Source: Paenibacillus terrae
GTDB taxonomy: Bacteria; Bacillota; Bacilli; Paenibacillales; Paenibacillaceae
Direction of reading: 5' to 3'
Assembly (NCBI RefSeq): GCF_000943545.1
Contig: NZ_JTHP01000019.1
Coordinates: 1-64,000, forward strand
Length of the DNA: 64,000 nucleotides
The notes under the pieces are model-generated. The model did no database searches. It was not told the origin of the DNA and saw only the letters and a program-made list of their open reading frames with translations. Positions within the stretch are counted from its first letter, which is position 1. Each line of letters starts with the position of its first letter. Shown here piece by piece: positions 26,367-35,383 of this stretch. A program made the position numbers and the translations under genes.

Positions 26367-27524
26367 ATGCCCAGTAAACCTGATTTGTCTGTCAAAGATG
26401 CTCAAGGAAGAAAGAATAAGAAACCGCGTAAATGGGTACGCAGAACCGGATTATCGCTGCTGGCGGTAATCCTTCTGGGAGTGGTTATTTTTATGCTCAT
26501 CCCTTCCCCTGTCCAACCTGCAAAATGGCTTGCACCTTCGGCCCCCTCTTTTGAAGAAGCGGGGCCATGGCAACAAAACAATAAACTCAGCTCCGCAGAG
26601 CTTATTACAGATGCTCCTAAGTTTCCGGAATTTATCACTTTTGACAAGAAAGGAAATTTATATACGGGAGACTCCGACGGGAAAATTTATAAGGTTGCCT
26701 TTGATACAAAGGGCAATCCGCAAAAGGCCCAGCTATATGCAGATACCAAAGGAACGCCCAATGGACTTATGTTTGACGCAAGTGGAAATCTGATCGTTAC
26801 GGATGTTAAGAAGGGGCTGCTGTCGGTAGATCCTTCCGGAAACGTGACGGTGTTGGCCGATCAAGTCGACGGCACACCGATCTATTTGGCCAACGAGCTG
26901 GATATTGCCAAAGATGGTACCATTTATTTTTCTGACACCTCCAATTATGGCAGTGTAGTCTTCAAAGAAATCGCCGAGAACAAGCCACATGGACGTTTGC
27001 TGAAATATGATCCGGCGACCAAGCAGACGACAGTTCTGTTGGAAGGCCTTTATTTTGCGAACGGGGTTGCCTTGTCTGCGGACGAAGATTTTGTGCTTGT
27101 GGCAGAGTCGTATCACTACCAATTGACCCGATACTGGCTCAAAGGGCCGAAGAAGGGGACTTCGGATATTTTTGCGGATAATCTCGCCGGTTTTCCGGAT
27201 AACATTACGCGTGATGATCAAGGCCATTTCTGGGTCGGTCTCTTCACGACACGTATTCCCTTTGTAGATCAGATGCATGGAAGCCCGTGGCTGGCTGGAA
27301 TGATGGCCAAATTGCCTCAATCGCTGCTCAGCGGTGCAAGCGCACCTGTGAAGCATGGGCTTGCTGTGGAGCTTAATCCGCAGGGTAAACTCATCGGAAG
27401 CTGGCATGATCCTGAAGGCTCGCTTTATGGGGTAACCACGGCTGTAAACCATGACGGATATTTATATATAGGTACAGCTCCTGGAGGCAGCCAGGGTGTT
27501 CATCGCGTGCTTTTAACCAAATAA
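26367..27524 (+). CDS. Membrane-anchored SMP-30/strictosidine synthase-like beta-propeller
   Basis: 385 residues from the ATG at 26367, 10 bases after ATAGGAGG. A basic N-terminus (KNKKPRKWVRR) precedes one membrane helix (about 28-47), putting the rest outside. The propeller shows KFPEFITFDKKGNLYTGD, PNGLMFDASGNLIVTD, LANELDIAKDGTIYFSDTS and GFPDNITRDDQGHFWVG, matching SMP-30/gluconolaconase and strictosidine synthase-like proteins, which hydrolyse lactones or related esters. The substrate is unknown. Lies 31 bases after the dehydrogenase gene. Confidence 0.85.
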   Translation: MPSKPDLSVKDAQGRKNKKPRKWVRRTGLSLLAVILLGVVIFMLIPSPVQPAKWLAPSAPSFEEAGPWQQNNKLSSAELITDAPKFPEFITFDKKGNLYTGDSDGKIYKVAFDTKGNPQKAQLYADTKGTPNGLMFDASGNLIVTDVKKGLLSVDPSGNVTVLADQVDGTPIYLANELDIAKDGTIYFSDTSNYGSVVFKEIAENKPHGRLLKYDPATKQTTVLLEGLYFANGVALSADEDFVLVAESYHYQLTRYWLKGPKKGTSDIFADNLAGFPDNITRDDQGHFWVGLFTTRIPFVDQMHGSPWLAGMMAKLPQSLLSGASAPVKHGLAVELNPQGKLIGSWHDPEGSLYGVTTAVNHDGYLYIGTAPGGSQGVHRVLLTK

Positions 27525-27541
27525 GCTTGGGAGGGTTTAAC

Positions 27542-28330
27542 ATGATATTGGATGAGTTGAAATTATCCTGGAAAGCGAAGGAAAGCCTGGCCGGGAAAGT
27601 AGCTTTGGTAACAGGCGCAAGCAGTGGCATTGGGGCATCGATTGCAAAAAAACTGGCAAAGCGAGGCGCGTATGTAGCTGTATTGGCACGCCGTCAGGAG
27701 CGATTGGACGAATGGGTTCGCGACTTGCACCAAGAGGAATTGTACGAGGTCATGGCAATACCTGCCGATATCCAAAAAGCTGAAGACGTACAGCAGGCGG
27801 TCCACGCCATTCTTGAACGCTGGGGGCGGCTTGACATTATCGTTGCCAATGCCGGCTTCGGGTATCGAAGCCCACTGGCAGAAGTGGATCTGGAAAGATG
27901 GGAGGAGCTTTACAAGACGAATGTGCACGGTCTTGTCCTGACACTGAAGTACGGGCTTCAGCCAATGAGGGAACAGGCCAAGGGGGATGTTGTCATTGTC
28001 TCCTCTATTGCAGCGAAGGAAGTGGTTGCCGGAGGAGGACTATACAGCGCTACCAAGTACGGCGTTAGCGCCATAGCCTCCGCATTGCGTTTGGAGACCA
28101 GTACGCAAGGAATTCGTGTAACTGCGATTCACCCCGGGGCGGTGGCGACGGAATTTTCGCAGGTTGCCGGATATCCCGAGCAGGAAATTCGGGCGTTTGC
28201 TTCGAGCGTTTTGCCGCTGCATCCCGATGATGTTGCAGAAGCTGCCCTTTATGCACTGGAGCAGCCGGAGCATGTCAATATTCCAGAGTTGACCATTATG
28301 CCTTCGAGGCAGGTCCAGCGGTTCAAATAG
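27542..28330 (+). CDS. Short-chain dehydrogenase/reductase (SDR)
   Basis: 262 residues from the ATG at 27542, behind GGGAGGG. Cofactor motif TGASSGIG (about 24-31), NAG (IVANAGFG), catalytic Ser in VIVSSIA and the YSATKYG motif. The arginines after the second strand (ARRQER) suggest NADP(H). Last gene of the cassette, 17 bases after the SMP-30-like gene. The three products fit stepwise oxidation and hydrolysis of a carbonyl, alcohol or lactone compound; the substrate cannot be read from sequence. Confidence 0.9.
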   Translation: MILDELKLSWKAKESLAGKVALVTGASSGIGASIAKKLAKRGAYVAVLARRQERLDEWVRDLHQEELYEVMAIPADIQKAEDVQQAVHAILERWGRLDIIVANAGFGYRSPLAEVDLERWEELYKTNVHGLVLTLKYGLQPMREQAKGDVVIVSSIAAKEVVAGGGLYSATKYGVSAIASALRLETSTQGIRVTAIHPGAVATEFSQVAGYPEQEIRAFASSVLPLHPDDVAEAALYALEQPEHVNIPELTIMPSRQVQRFK

Positions 28331-28352
28331 AGCAGTATTTATTCTGCTGATC

Positions 28353-28406
28353 CAAAAAGCGCGAGTTACAGGGGGAAAATAACCCTTGCACTCGCGCTTT
28401 TTTTTT
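28353..28406 (+). terminator. Terminator of the cassette
   Basis: AAAAAGCGCGAGT pairs with ACTCGCGCTTTTT, with an inner AGGG / CCCT pair, then a long T run. Resembles the terminator at the left edge of the cassette. Confidence 0.85.
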
Positions 28407-28420
28407 ACGCTAATGACGAA

Positions 28421-28470
28421 GCGTACACTGTCCAATAAAGTTAAAACCGACTTTTGGGAAAGCTCCATTT
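28421..28470 (-). repeat. Right copy of the inverted flanking sequence
   Basis: The minus strand reads TGGAGCTT, a CCCAAAAG core and TATTGGACAGTG, matching 24835-24890 in inverted orientation. Confidence 0.6.
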
Positions 28471-28540
28471 ACTATAGCGCAGACCATATCCTGTGAAAAT
28501 TTTTGCCCTACGTTCGCTTATCCAGTCATCGTGAGCACAG

Positions 28541-29632
28541 TTATAGTGTAATGACGTACAGGCCCAACGGCGTGGTTGCGCTGCCTGCAATCATAAAACT
28601 TAGAGAATAGCTGGACTTGCCAGGGGGCACGCTGATATCAGCCAATCGGCATACCTTGGTATTATCTCGTAGCAGAGGGATACCATATACATGATCATCC
28701 ACACGCACAGACCCAGCGAACGCTCCCCCACGCGGATTGGCGTAGATGCGGACCGTACGTTCCTCGTGACTGTCGTTAACGATGGGAATCGTAGCGTTAT
28801 ATATGACACCGAATTGTCCACGATTATCAAGCGCAGGGCCTAGCTCGCTGCGAGCCCCGGTAAACAGTAGATCGGCGGGAGTCTCACCGTTCAATTTTTT
28901 GGTGGCACATGCTCGGTAGTTGGCGCTTTGCCCGACCACGTACTCTGGCATCCGCGCGTTTGTTTCGGAAAAGGACCATGTACCGCGCGGATGCGCCTGC
29001 GGCGGCGGTACGGGTGGTAGCGGCTCCGCATGAATCCCGCGCAGGTCGGTCTGTATATCCTTACTGACCACGGTGCGGATTACATAGTCCAACGTACCAT
29101 GGCCTTCGGCATATTCCACAGTGAGATCATAGGTGAATCCGGCCAGCGATCCTTCAGGCAGCTCGAATTCTTCCAGCAGCGCTGTACCTTTGCTGAATTT
29201 ATGACGGTCTACCGGCTTCACGCGCTTCATCGTACCTGCCAAACAGCTTTTGGCAATAGACTGCCCGACATCCATAATCCAGTTACCATCCTCAGGCGCA
29301 ATCTCTAAAGCCCGCTCGATATGACGTACTTCCAGCGCAGCATCGCTTTTGTTCTCTACGGTGATGCCCAGTTTGACGGGGGCGCCGATTTTGTTGTAAT
29401 GCCAGCCGAAAATGCGATGCTTGACCGTCCGGGTTGTCGTGCGCACCACGTCATGCCACAGGGTAGCTTGCCGGGCAGGTACAGTCACGGGGGTGAGCGT
29501 CTCCGGGTTATCGCTAAGCATCAGGCGGCGCTTTCCCCCCTCGGTGGCTGATTCCACATCCACATTGATATTTGGCGGGATCACAGCCGACTCCACAATC
29601 AGATCCTTTGGCTCTTTGGGACGATGGTTCAT
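28541..29632 (-). CDS. Unrecognised soluble beta-rich protein
   Basis: 363 residues, no signal peptide and no membrane helix. The start is well supported by AAAGGAGG. Two similarly sized halves seem present: an N-terminal part with KIGAPVKLGITVENKSDAAL, resembling bacterial beta-sandwich domains, and a C-terminal part with VNDSHEERTVRIYANPRGGAFAG, joined by a Pro-rich linker (LPPVPPPQAHP, about 208-218). No catalytic motif was recognised. Stands alone, convergent with the cassette and divergent from the GH13 gene. Confidence 0.7.
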   Translation of the reverse strand: MNHRPKEPKDLIVESAVIPPNINVDVESATEGGKRRLMLSDNPETLTPVTVPARQATLWHDVVRTTTRTVKHRIFGWHYNKIGAPVKLGITVENKSDAALEVRHIERALEIAPEDGNWIMDVGQSIAKSCLAGTMKRVKPVDRHKFSKGTALLEEFELPEGSLAGFTYDLTVEYAEGHGTLDYVIRTVVSKDIQTDLRGIHAEPLPPVPPPQAHPRGTWSFSETNARMPEYVVGQSANYRACATKKLNGETPADLLFTGARSELGPALDNRGQFGVIYNATIPIVNDSHEERTVRIYANPRGGAFAGSVRVDDHVYGIPLLRDNTKVCRLADISVPPGKSSYSLSFMIAGSATTPLGLYVITL

Positions 29633-29904
29633 GTGAGTTCCTCCTTTGATTTAGAGAATGGGACCGCTTCTGGTTCATGGATATGGGCCGTTCATATATA
29701 TAGGTAACGCCGGAGTAACTTTTACAACCTGTTTTTTTAAAAAAATTTCAAAAAAATTCGAATGCCTCATCATGGCTCTGCGATTACGTCGAAGCAAGCT
29801 TCAAACTTCCTTTTCCGCGTCACACCAACGATTCGCCCGCAGGTATTGCGTGTATGTTAAGAGCATATGCTATTGGATGTACAGAGAAACTACAGGAGGA
29901 AATC

Positions 29905-31605
29905 ATGCCTAAAAAGATATGGTGGAAGGAAGCCGTTGTGTATCAGATTTATCCGATTAGCTTTCAGGATTCGGATGGAGACGGAAAAGGAGATTTACAG
30001 GGTATTCTGTCCAGGCTGGACTATCTGAGTGAACTGGGCATTGATGTCATCTGGATTTGTCCGGTGTACAAATCGCCCAATCATGATAACGGCTACGATA
30101 TTAGTGACTATTATGCCATTATGGATGAATTCGGAACGATGGAGGATTTTGATAAACTCCTTCACAAGGCGCATGAACGAGGCATCAAAATTATGATGGA
30201 TCTGGTATTAAACCATACTTCGGATGAGCATCCATGGTTTACGGAATCACGCTCGTCCAAGGATAATCCGAAACGAGACTACTACATATGGCGAACAGGC
30301 AAAAATGGCGGATATCCGAACAATTGGGAATCGTATTTTTCCGGTTCTGTGTGGAAATATGACAAGCTTACAGGTGAATATTACATGCATCTGTATTCCG
30401 AGCATCAGCCGGACCTCAACTGGAACAATGAAGAAATGGTCGCTGAACTGTACCGCATGGTGGAATGGTGGCTGAAAAAGGGAGTCGATGGCTTCCGATT
30501 TGACGCCATTGCCCATATTGTCAAAACCGAAGGGCTGCCAGACGCCAATAATCCCGAGAAACGGACATGGGTACGGGCCTATCAGCTTTTTTCCAATTTG
30601 GAACAGGTGCATGTGCTTCTTCGCATGCTGAATGAAAGGGTGCTGGAGCGGTATCCCTTAATGACCGTCGGTGAGACATCAGGCTTAGGCCCTGAACAGG
30701 CTCTCGATTATGTGGGGGATCAGCGACATGAACTGAATATGGTTTTCCAGTTTGAACACATGTTTATAGATGCCGAGGGACAGGGAACAGAAAAGTGGAA
30801 ACCCAAGCCGTGGACACTGGTAGAGCTTAAAAAAATGATGAGTCGATGGCAGACGGTGCTTCATCAGGAAGGCTGGAATGCGAATTATCTGAACAACCAT
30901 GATCAGCCGCGCGCCCTCTCGCGATTCGGGAATGATGGACAGTACCGTGTGGAGTCGGGCAAAATGCTGGCAACCTTCACGCATATGCTCGAAGGTACGC
31001 CGTACATTTATCAAGGCGAGGAAATCGGCATGACGAATATCGCTTACTCGTCAATTGATGATTACCGGGACGTGGAGACATTGAATTATTATGAACAGCA
31101 ACGGAAGCTGGGCGAACCGGAAGAGCAGATTATGGCGGCAATTTGGAGAAAAAGCCGGGATAATGCGCGGACGCCCATGCAGTGGAATGGAGGCCATGCG
31201 GCCGGGTTTACCGATGGAGAGCCGTGGATGAAAATCAACGATAACTACACGCATATCCACGTTGAAGCGGAAAGACATAACCCGGATTCGATTTTTCACT
31301 ATTATCGTAAGCTGATTGCCCTGCGTAAACAACATGAGGTGATCGTTTATGGTGAATATAAGCTGCTGCTGCCGCTGGATACCGAGTTGTATGTGTTTAC
31401 CCGCACGTTGGGGAAGGAGCATCTGCTAGTCATTTTGAATTTCTTTGATCGTGAACCGATGTTCCACTGGCCTGAGGAGGAGGGCTATCCTGCCGCCAAA
31501 GCGGAGCTGCTTCTGTCCAACTACGAACCATCGCAAGGGGAGAATCTGCATGCTTTGAAGCTGCGCCCTTATGAAGCAAGGGTGTATAAGCTAACCTTAG
31601 AATAA
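29905..31605 (+). CDS. GH13 alpha-glucosidase / oligo-1,6-glucosidase
   Basis: 566 residues from the ATG at 29905, behind CAGGAGGAAA. The full GH13 set is present: MMDLVLNHTSDEH, nucleophile Asp in GFRFDAI, acid/base Glu in VGETSG and NNHDQPRA. The N-terminus KKIWWKEAVVYQIYPISFQDSDGDGKGDLQGI is typical of the oligo-1,6-glucosidase subfamily (GH13_31), which cleaves isomaltose-type or short alpha-glucosides in the cytoplasm. No signal peptide. No sugar transporter adjacent. Confidence 0.92.
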   Translation: MPKKIWWKEAVVYQIYPISFQDSDGDGKGDLQGILSRLDYLSELGIDVIWICPVYKSPNHDNGYDISDYYAIMDEFGTMEDFDKLLHKAHERGIKIMMDLVLNHTSDEHPWFTESRSSKDNPKRDYYIWRTGKNGGYPNNWESYFSGSVWKYDKLTGEYYMHLYSEHQPDLNWNNEEMVAELYRMVEWWLKKGVDGFRFDAIAHIVKTEGLPDANNPEKRTWVRAYQLFSNLEQVHVLLRMLNERVLERYPLMTVGETSGLGPEQALDYVGDQRHELNMVFQFEHMFIDAEGQGTEKWKPKPWTLVELKKMMSRWQTVLHQEGWNANYLNNHDQPRALSRFGNDGQYRVESGKMLATFTHMLEGTPYIYQGEEIGMTNIAYSSIDDYRDVETLNYYEQQRKLGEPEEQIMAAIWRKSRDNARTPMQWNGGHAAGFTDGEPWMKINDNYTHIHVEAERHNPDSIFHYYRKLIALRKQHEVIVYGEYKLLLPLDTELYVFTRTLGKEHLLVILNFFDREPMFHWPEEEGYPAAKAELLLSNYEPSQGENLHALKLRPYEARVYKLTLE

Positions 31606-31638
31606 GTATATGATCCCCTACCTTCCTTAATCGTAAAG

Positions 31639-31691
31639 CAAAAAGCCCGATTGACACTGTCTGCTGTACACAGTGTGGATCGGGCTTTTTA
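31639..31691. terminator. Terminator between the GH13 and pdaA genes
   Basis: AAAAAGCCCGAT pairs with ATCGGGCTTTTT and an inner CACTGT / ACAGTG pair extends the stem. A and T runs on both sides fit a bidirectional terminator for the convergent genes. Confidence 0.9.
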
Positions 31692-31721
31692 TATTTAGCC
31701 ATTCGTCCAATTCAGTTATTT

Positions 31722-32519
31722 TTATTGGTAATGCTTAACCTTAAGGTCGTCCAGGCTTTTGAACTCATACCCTTGCTTGCGGGCTTCGTCAATAATCGAA
31801 GCCAGCGCCTCGGTATTGTCCTTGGATACGGAATGGAGCAGAATGACTGCTCCAGGGTGGAGCTGACGTATAACTTGTTGGTAGGCATAGTCTGCTCCCT
31901 GCTGGATATTCGTGTCCCAGTCCTTGTAAGCCACAGACCAAAATACGCTCGTATATCCGGCTTCTCGGCAGGAGGCCAATGCCTTTTCGCTAAAAATGCC
32001 ACGAGGCGGACGGACGTATTTCATTTCCTTTTGTCCGGTGAGCTCTGCCGATGCATTTCGTACCCGATCCAGCTCAGACCGGATCTCTGTCGAAGAAATG
32101 GTACTCATATCAGGATGACTCCATGAATGGTTACCAATAATATGGCCCTCACTCGCCATGCGGCGCATCAAAGCTGGCTGATCCTTCACAAAATGTCCGG
32201 TTACAAAGAAGGCGGCCGGAACCTTTTTGGCCTTTAATACATCCAGCACCTTGGGCGTATATCCATTCTCATAGCCGTTGTCGAACGTGAGAAATATTTC
32301 TTTTTTGGCAGTATCTCCGAGAAAGATGCCCCCCTGTTTTTCAATCAGGTGCATAAAGCCCTCCTGTGCGATAGAAGGCAGCTCGCCCCCCTTGCTTTTT
32401 TTGAATCCAAAATGATAAGGCTGTTCGTCAACAGTTTGAGCAGCTAGCGCGGATTCACCCGTAACAACTAACATCCCCATAACCGCAACGCATAGCCACA
32501 AGGCAAATATTCTTTTCAT
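31722..32519 (-). CDS. pdaA: PdaA-like polysaccharide deacetylase (spore cortex muramic delta-lactam)
   Basis: 265 residues with a signal peptide (1-27, ends ALAAQ). The NodB domain shows LTFDNGYENG, GNHSWSHPD (metal His) and YVRPPRG. The N-terminal signature YHFGFKKSKGGELPS is characteristic of PdaA, which removes acetyl groups from muramic acid on the way to delta-lactam in the spore cortex. GGAGG precedes the ATG. Supports a spore former. Confidence 0.92.
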   Translation of the reverse strand: MKRIFALWLCVAVMGMLVVTGESALAAQTVDEQPYHFGFKKSKGGELPSIAQEGFMHLIEKQGGIFLGDTAKKEIFLTFDNGYENGYTPKVLDVLKAKKVPAAFFVTGHFVKDQPALMRRMASEGHIIGNHSWSHPDMSTISSTEIRSELDRVRNASAELTGQKEMKYVRPPRGIFSEKALASCREAGYTSVFWSVAYKDWDTNIQQGADYAYQQVIRQLHPGAVILLHSVSKDNTEALASIIDEARKQGYEFKSLDDLKVKHYQ

Positions 32520-32714
32520 TTAACTTCCTCCGCTTCCGTCCCATTTGGGCAAGGTGTGTATGCTTCGGCATATTCCATAGCGTCTGCAATACCACGCCTG
32601 TTTATGCAAAAAATGCTCTCAACTTAGGACGAACATGGCTTTTAACAATCCCTGTAGTTAGATGACGATGCCCTCAGGGCTAAAGTTTAATCGTTGGCCC
32701 TCAAAAAACACATA

Positions 32715-32743
32715 TTGACATGAATATTAAATCGAAGTAGTAT
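32715..32743 (+). promoter_or_regulatory. Probable metN promoter
   Basis: TTGACA (32715-32720), a 17-base spacer and TAGTAT (32738-32743), about 110 bases before metN. The 335-base gap between pdaA and metN holds no S-box or T-box consensus that I can see. Confidence 0.5.
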
Positions 32744-32853
32744 ACTTTATAAAACTTACTAGAATACTCGGATTTAGTGGATTAACGATAAAGGGATGCA
32801 AACAGCTCAATGACATCTTACATTCTTAAAGGAATCGGAAGGAGCTAGAAGTA

Positions 32854-33876
32854 ATGATTGAACTAAAAAATGTATCCAAAACCTATGTGAGAAAAGGCTT
32901 AAGCATTGAAGCGCTAAAAAATATAAATATCCAAGTGGATAAAGGTGATATCTTCGGTTTTATCGGATTCAGCGGCGCAGGTAAAAGTACGCTGATCCGG
33001 TTGGTTAACCGTCTGGAGAAGGTCACCAGCGGAGAGGTTCTTGTCGAAGGAGAGCGGTTGAATACCTATTCGACATCAGGGCTTCGGAAGGTAAGAAAGA
33101 AGATCGGTATGATTTTTCAGCATTTCAATCTGTTGGAGTCGAAAACGGTGTTCGACAATATTGCGATTCCGCTGGTGCTGCTCAAGCGCAACAAACGGGA
33201 GATTGAGCAACGGGTAAAAGAGTTGCTGGAGTTCACAGGCTTGTCAGACAAGGCGAACAGCTATCCGAGTGAGCTTTCTGGTGGTCAGAAGCAGCGTGTC
33301 GGTATTGCGCGGGCGCTGGCGAGCAACCCGTCTATCCTGCTCTGTGATGAGGCCACTTCGGCGCTTGATCCGCAGACCACACAGTCGATTCTGGATTTGC
33401 TTCGTAAAATCAACAAGGAATACAAGATTACCATTCTGATCATCACGCATGAGATGTCAGTCATTCAGCGGATTTGCAACAAGGTGGCTGTGATGGAAAA
33501 GGGTGAAATCATCGAGCAGGGCAATGTGCTGGAGGTATTCGGACAGCCGCAGCACCCGACGACGCAAAGCTTTGTGCGCACGGTTATTCATGATACGGTG
33601 CCGGATAGTGTGCTGCAAACGTTCGAGCAGCAAGAAGCACAGCGGATTTACAAGCTGGAATTTATCGGACAGGCTGCTTCCGAGCCAGTGGTTCATGAAT
33701 TGATTCGGCAGCATGAGGTCTATGTGAACATTTTGTTTGCCAATATGACGGAAATACAAGAGACGACCATTGGCTATATGACAATTCAGGTGCGCGGCGA
33801 GGAGCATGCCGTCCAGCAGGCTGTTGATTTTATCAAGAGTAAAGGGGTCAACATTCAGGAGGTGAAGGCCATATGA
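32854..33876 (+). CDS. metN: MetN ABC transporter ATPase
   Basis: 340 residues. Walker A GFSGAGKST, signature LSGGQKQR, Walker B LLCDEATSALD. The C-terminal NIL ligand-sensing domain (about 265-340) is the mark of MetN. It powers import of methionine or related sulfur amino acids. AAGGAG precedes the ATG. The permease gene overlaps its end by four bases. Confidence 0.93.
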   Translation: MIELKNVSKTYVRKGLSIEALKNINIQVDKGDIFGFIGFSGAGKSTLIRLVNRLEKVTSGEVLVEGERLNTYSTSGLRKVRKKIGMIFQHFNLLESKTVFDNIAIPLVLLKRNKREIEQRVKELLEFTGLSDKANSYPSELSGGQKQRVGIARALASNPSILLCDEATSALDPQTTQSILDLLRKINKEYKITILIITHEMSVIQRICNKVAVMEKGEIIEQGNVLEVFGQPQHPTTQSFVRTVIHDTVPDSVLQTFEQQEAQRIYKLEFIGQAASEPVVHELIRQHEVYVNILFANMTEIQETTIGYMTIQVRGEEHAVQQAVDFIKSKGVNIQEVKAI

Positions 33877-34538
33877 TGATTACAGGAACCTCTATAACCT
33901 GGGATCAACTGTGGGAAGCTTTATATCAATCCTTGCTCATGGTCAGCATCTCGCTGTTCATTGGCGCATTAATCGGTATACCTATCGGTATTTTGCTGGT
34001 CATTACCCGTCCGGGCGGGATTTTGGAGAGCAAATGGTTTTACGGTATTTTTAATCCCATTATTAATATTGTTCGTTCCTTACCGTTTATCATATTGCTG
34101 GTAGCGATCATTCCGTTGACGCGTCTGATTGTAAATACATCCATTGGGACGAGCGCGGCGATTGTTCCGTTGATTTTCTATATTGCGCCATATATCGGCA
34201 GACTGGTCGAAAATTCGCTGCTGGAGGTGAATCCGGGCATATTGGAGGCCGCGGACGCGATGGGAGCGACCCCTTTTCAGGTCATTCGTTACTTCTTGCT
34301 CCCCGAAGCATTCAGTTCCCTGATTCTGTCGTTAACGACAGCTGCAATCGGCTTGATTGGAGCCACTGCCATGGCAGGCGCAGTCGGAGGCGGCGGGATT
34401 GGCGACCTGGCGATATCGTACGGTTATCAGCGGTTCGATACGGTCGTTACGCTCATTACCGTCGTGATTCTTGTTGTATTTGTACAAGTTGTTCAGTCCT
34501 TGGGTAACCTATTGTCCCGTAAAGTGCGCAGGGGTTGA
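33873..34538 (+). CDS. metI: MetI ABC transporter permease
   Basis: 221 residues, five hydrophobic helices and the EAA loop ILEAADAMGATPFQVIRYF. Translationally coupled to metN. No MetQ lipoprotein gene follows; a terminator lies 33 bases later, so the binding protein must be encoded elsewhere. Confidence 0.93.
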   Translation: MMITGTSITWDQLWEALYQSLLMVSISLFIGALIGIPIGILLVITRPGGILESKWFYGIFNPIINIVRSLPFIILLVAIIPLTRLIVNTSIGTSAAIVPLIFYIAPYIGRLVENSLLEVNPGILEAADAMGATPFQVIRYFLLPEAFSSLILSLTTAAIGLIGATAMAGAVGGGGIGDLAISYGYQRFDTVVTLITVVILVVFVQVVQSLGNLLSRKVRRG

Positions 34539-34561
34539 TTTTTATAATGAATTTATGGATT

Positions 34562-34669
34562 TTAGTTGTGAACCCGCCAATATTGGCGGGTTTTTTCGTC
34601 GCGGACGACAAAGCCCGGCTTGGCGATTTCATTGCGTAAATCATGAGCATCTTCGGCGGGAAGGTCAGC
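34562..34669 (-). pseudogene. Possible remnant of a cysteinyl-tRNA synthetase C-terminus
   Basis: The minus strand encodes DAHDLRNEIAKPGFVVRDEK, followed by an aromatic/basic end and a stop. This resembles the C-terminal helix and tail of CysS (ADxLRDEL...G..VEDT...W). Nothing upstream in the frame resembles CysS. The segment overlaps the metI terminator. It may be coincidence. Confidence 0.25.
34571..34597 (+). terminator. Terminator of metNI
   Basis: AACCCGCCA pairs with TGGCGGGTT across a short loop, followed by six T. Confidence 0.85.
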
Positions 34670-34788
34670 ACTGCTCCGAAGCTTCGTCCTCTGGGGCTCA
34701 AAACCGTGGAGAGAAGCAAAGATCGTTCTTATATTTTGACTTGCGGTTGTTAGGGAAGGTCTGTAGTTACTTATATTAGTGGGGGGAA

Positions 34789-34923
34789 ATGATGCTGACA
34801 TCCAATGAATGTGGAGCCATTCCAATGTACAGCGACTCCATCGCATCTCTTCAATACCATTTTAGGGGGAAACAAATATGGAAAGAACCGCCAAAACCTA
34901 TACAGCAGCAATTGACTCTTTAA
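34789..34923 (+). CDS. Possible 44-residue leader ORF overlapping the next gene
   Basis: ATGATG preceded by GTGGGGGG, encoding MMLTSNECGAIPMYSDS and more, and ending inside the following gene in another frame. It could couple translation of the downstream gene. No homologue is recognised; low confidence. Confidence 0.25.
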   Translation: MMLTSNECGAIPMYSDSIASLQYHFRGKQIWKEPPKPIQQQLTL

Positions 34924-35312
34924 ATGTTGAATCCAATTATTTACCTAAGGGGGGTGTTACTCATTGTAACGAATTTGCACAAGATGTAATGAAGAAGATG
35001 TCGGCCGCCCTGCCTGGTGGTTTAGCTAATGAAATGGCAGATGCATTGAGTAATAAAAAAGCTCCCGGTTGGTATGCTGTCACATTCAGCGACGCTCAAA
35101 AAAGGGCCAACCTCGGTTATCCAACAATCGGTATCAAAAAAGAGACAGGTCATGGTCACGTGGTGGTGGTCAGACCTAAAGGCTCATCCATTACAGTATT
35201 GAAAGAAGTACAGGTTGCACAGGCAGGCACTTCTAATTTTAACAGTAAAACGATCAATTGGTCGTGGAAGGCGGCAGACCTGCCAGGAGTAAAATTTTAT
35301 ACGCACGATTAA
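34878..35312 (+). CDS. Small cysteine-peptidase-like (CHAP/NlpC-type) protein without signal peptide
   Basis: 144 residues. THCNEFAQDVMKKM gives a candidate nucleophile Cys (about 30) at a helix start, WYAVTFSDAQKRANLGYPTIG follows and GHGHVVVVRP gives the catalytic His. This order matches papain-like CHAP/NlpC amidases that cut peptidoglycan, such as phage lysins and secreted amidase toxins. No signal peptide or wall-binding domain is present, so it may leave by another route. No immunity-like gene is obvious next door. AGGGGG precedes the ATG. Confidence 0.65.
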   Translation: MERTAKTYTAAIDSLNVESNYLPKGGVTHCNEFAQDVMKKMSAALPGGLANEMADALSNKKAPGWYAVTFSDAQKRANLGYPTIGIKKETGHGHVVVVRPKGSSITVLKEVQVAQAGTSNFNSKTINWSWKAADLPGVKFYTHD

Positions 35313-35383
35313 TTAGGCTGAAAGCAGCATTAAACAACTCAAAGGCGCGGCTTTATGCTTTCCGTCCCTTTGGGTTATAAGAT

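Noticed and set aside
24835-28470. Complete transposon carrying the oxidoreductase cassette
   Set aside because: The flanking inverted sequences are only partly matched, there is no transposase between them and no target duplication was found, so only remnants are claimed.
32520-32853. S-box (SAM) or T-box riboswitch before metN
   Set aside because: None of the conserved S-box or T-box segments was found; only a promoter is visible.
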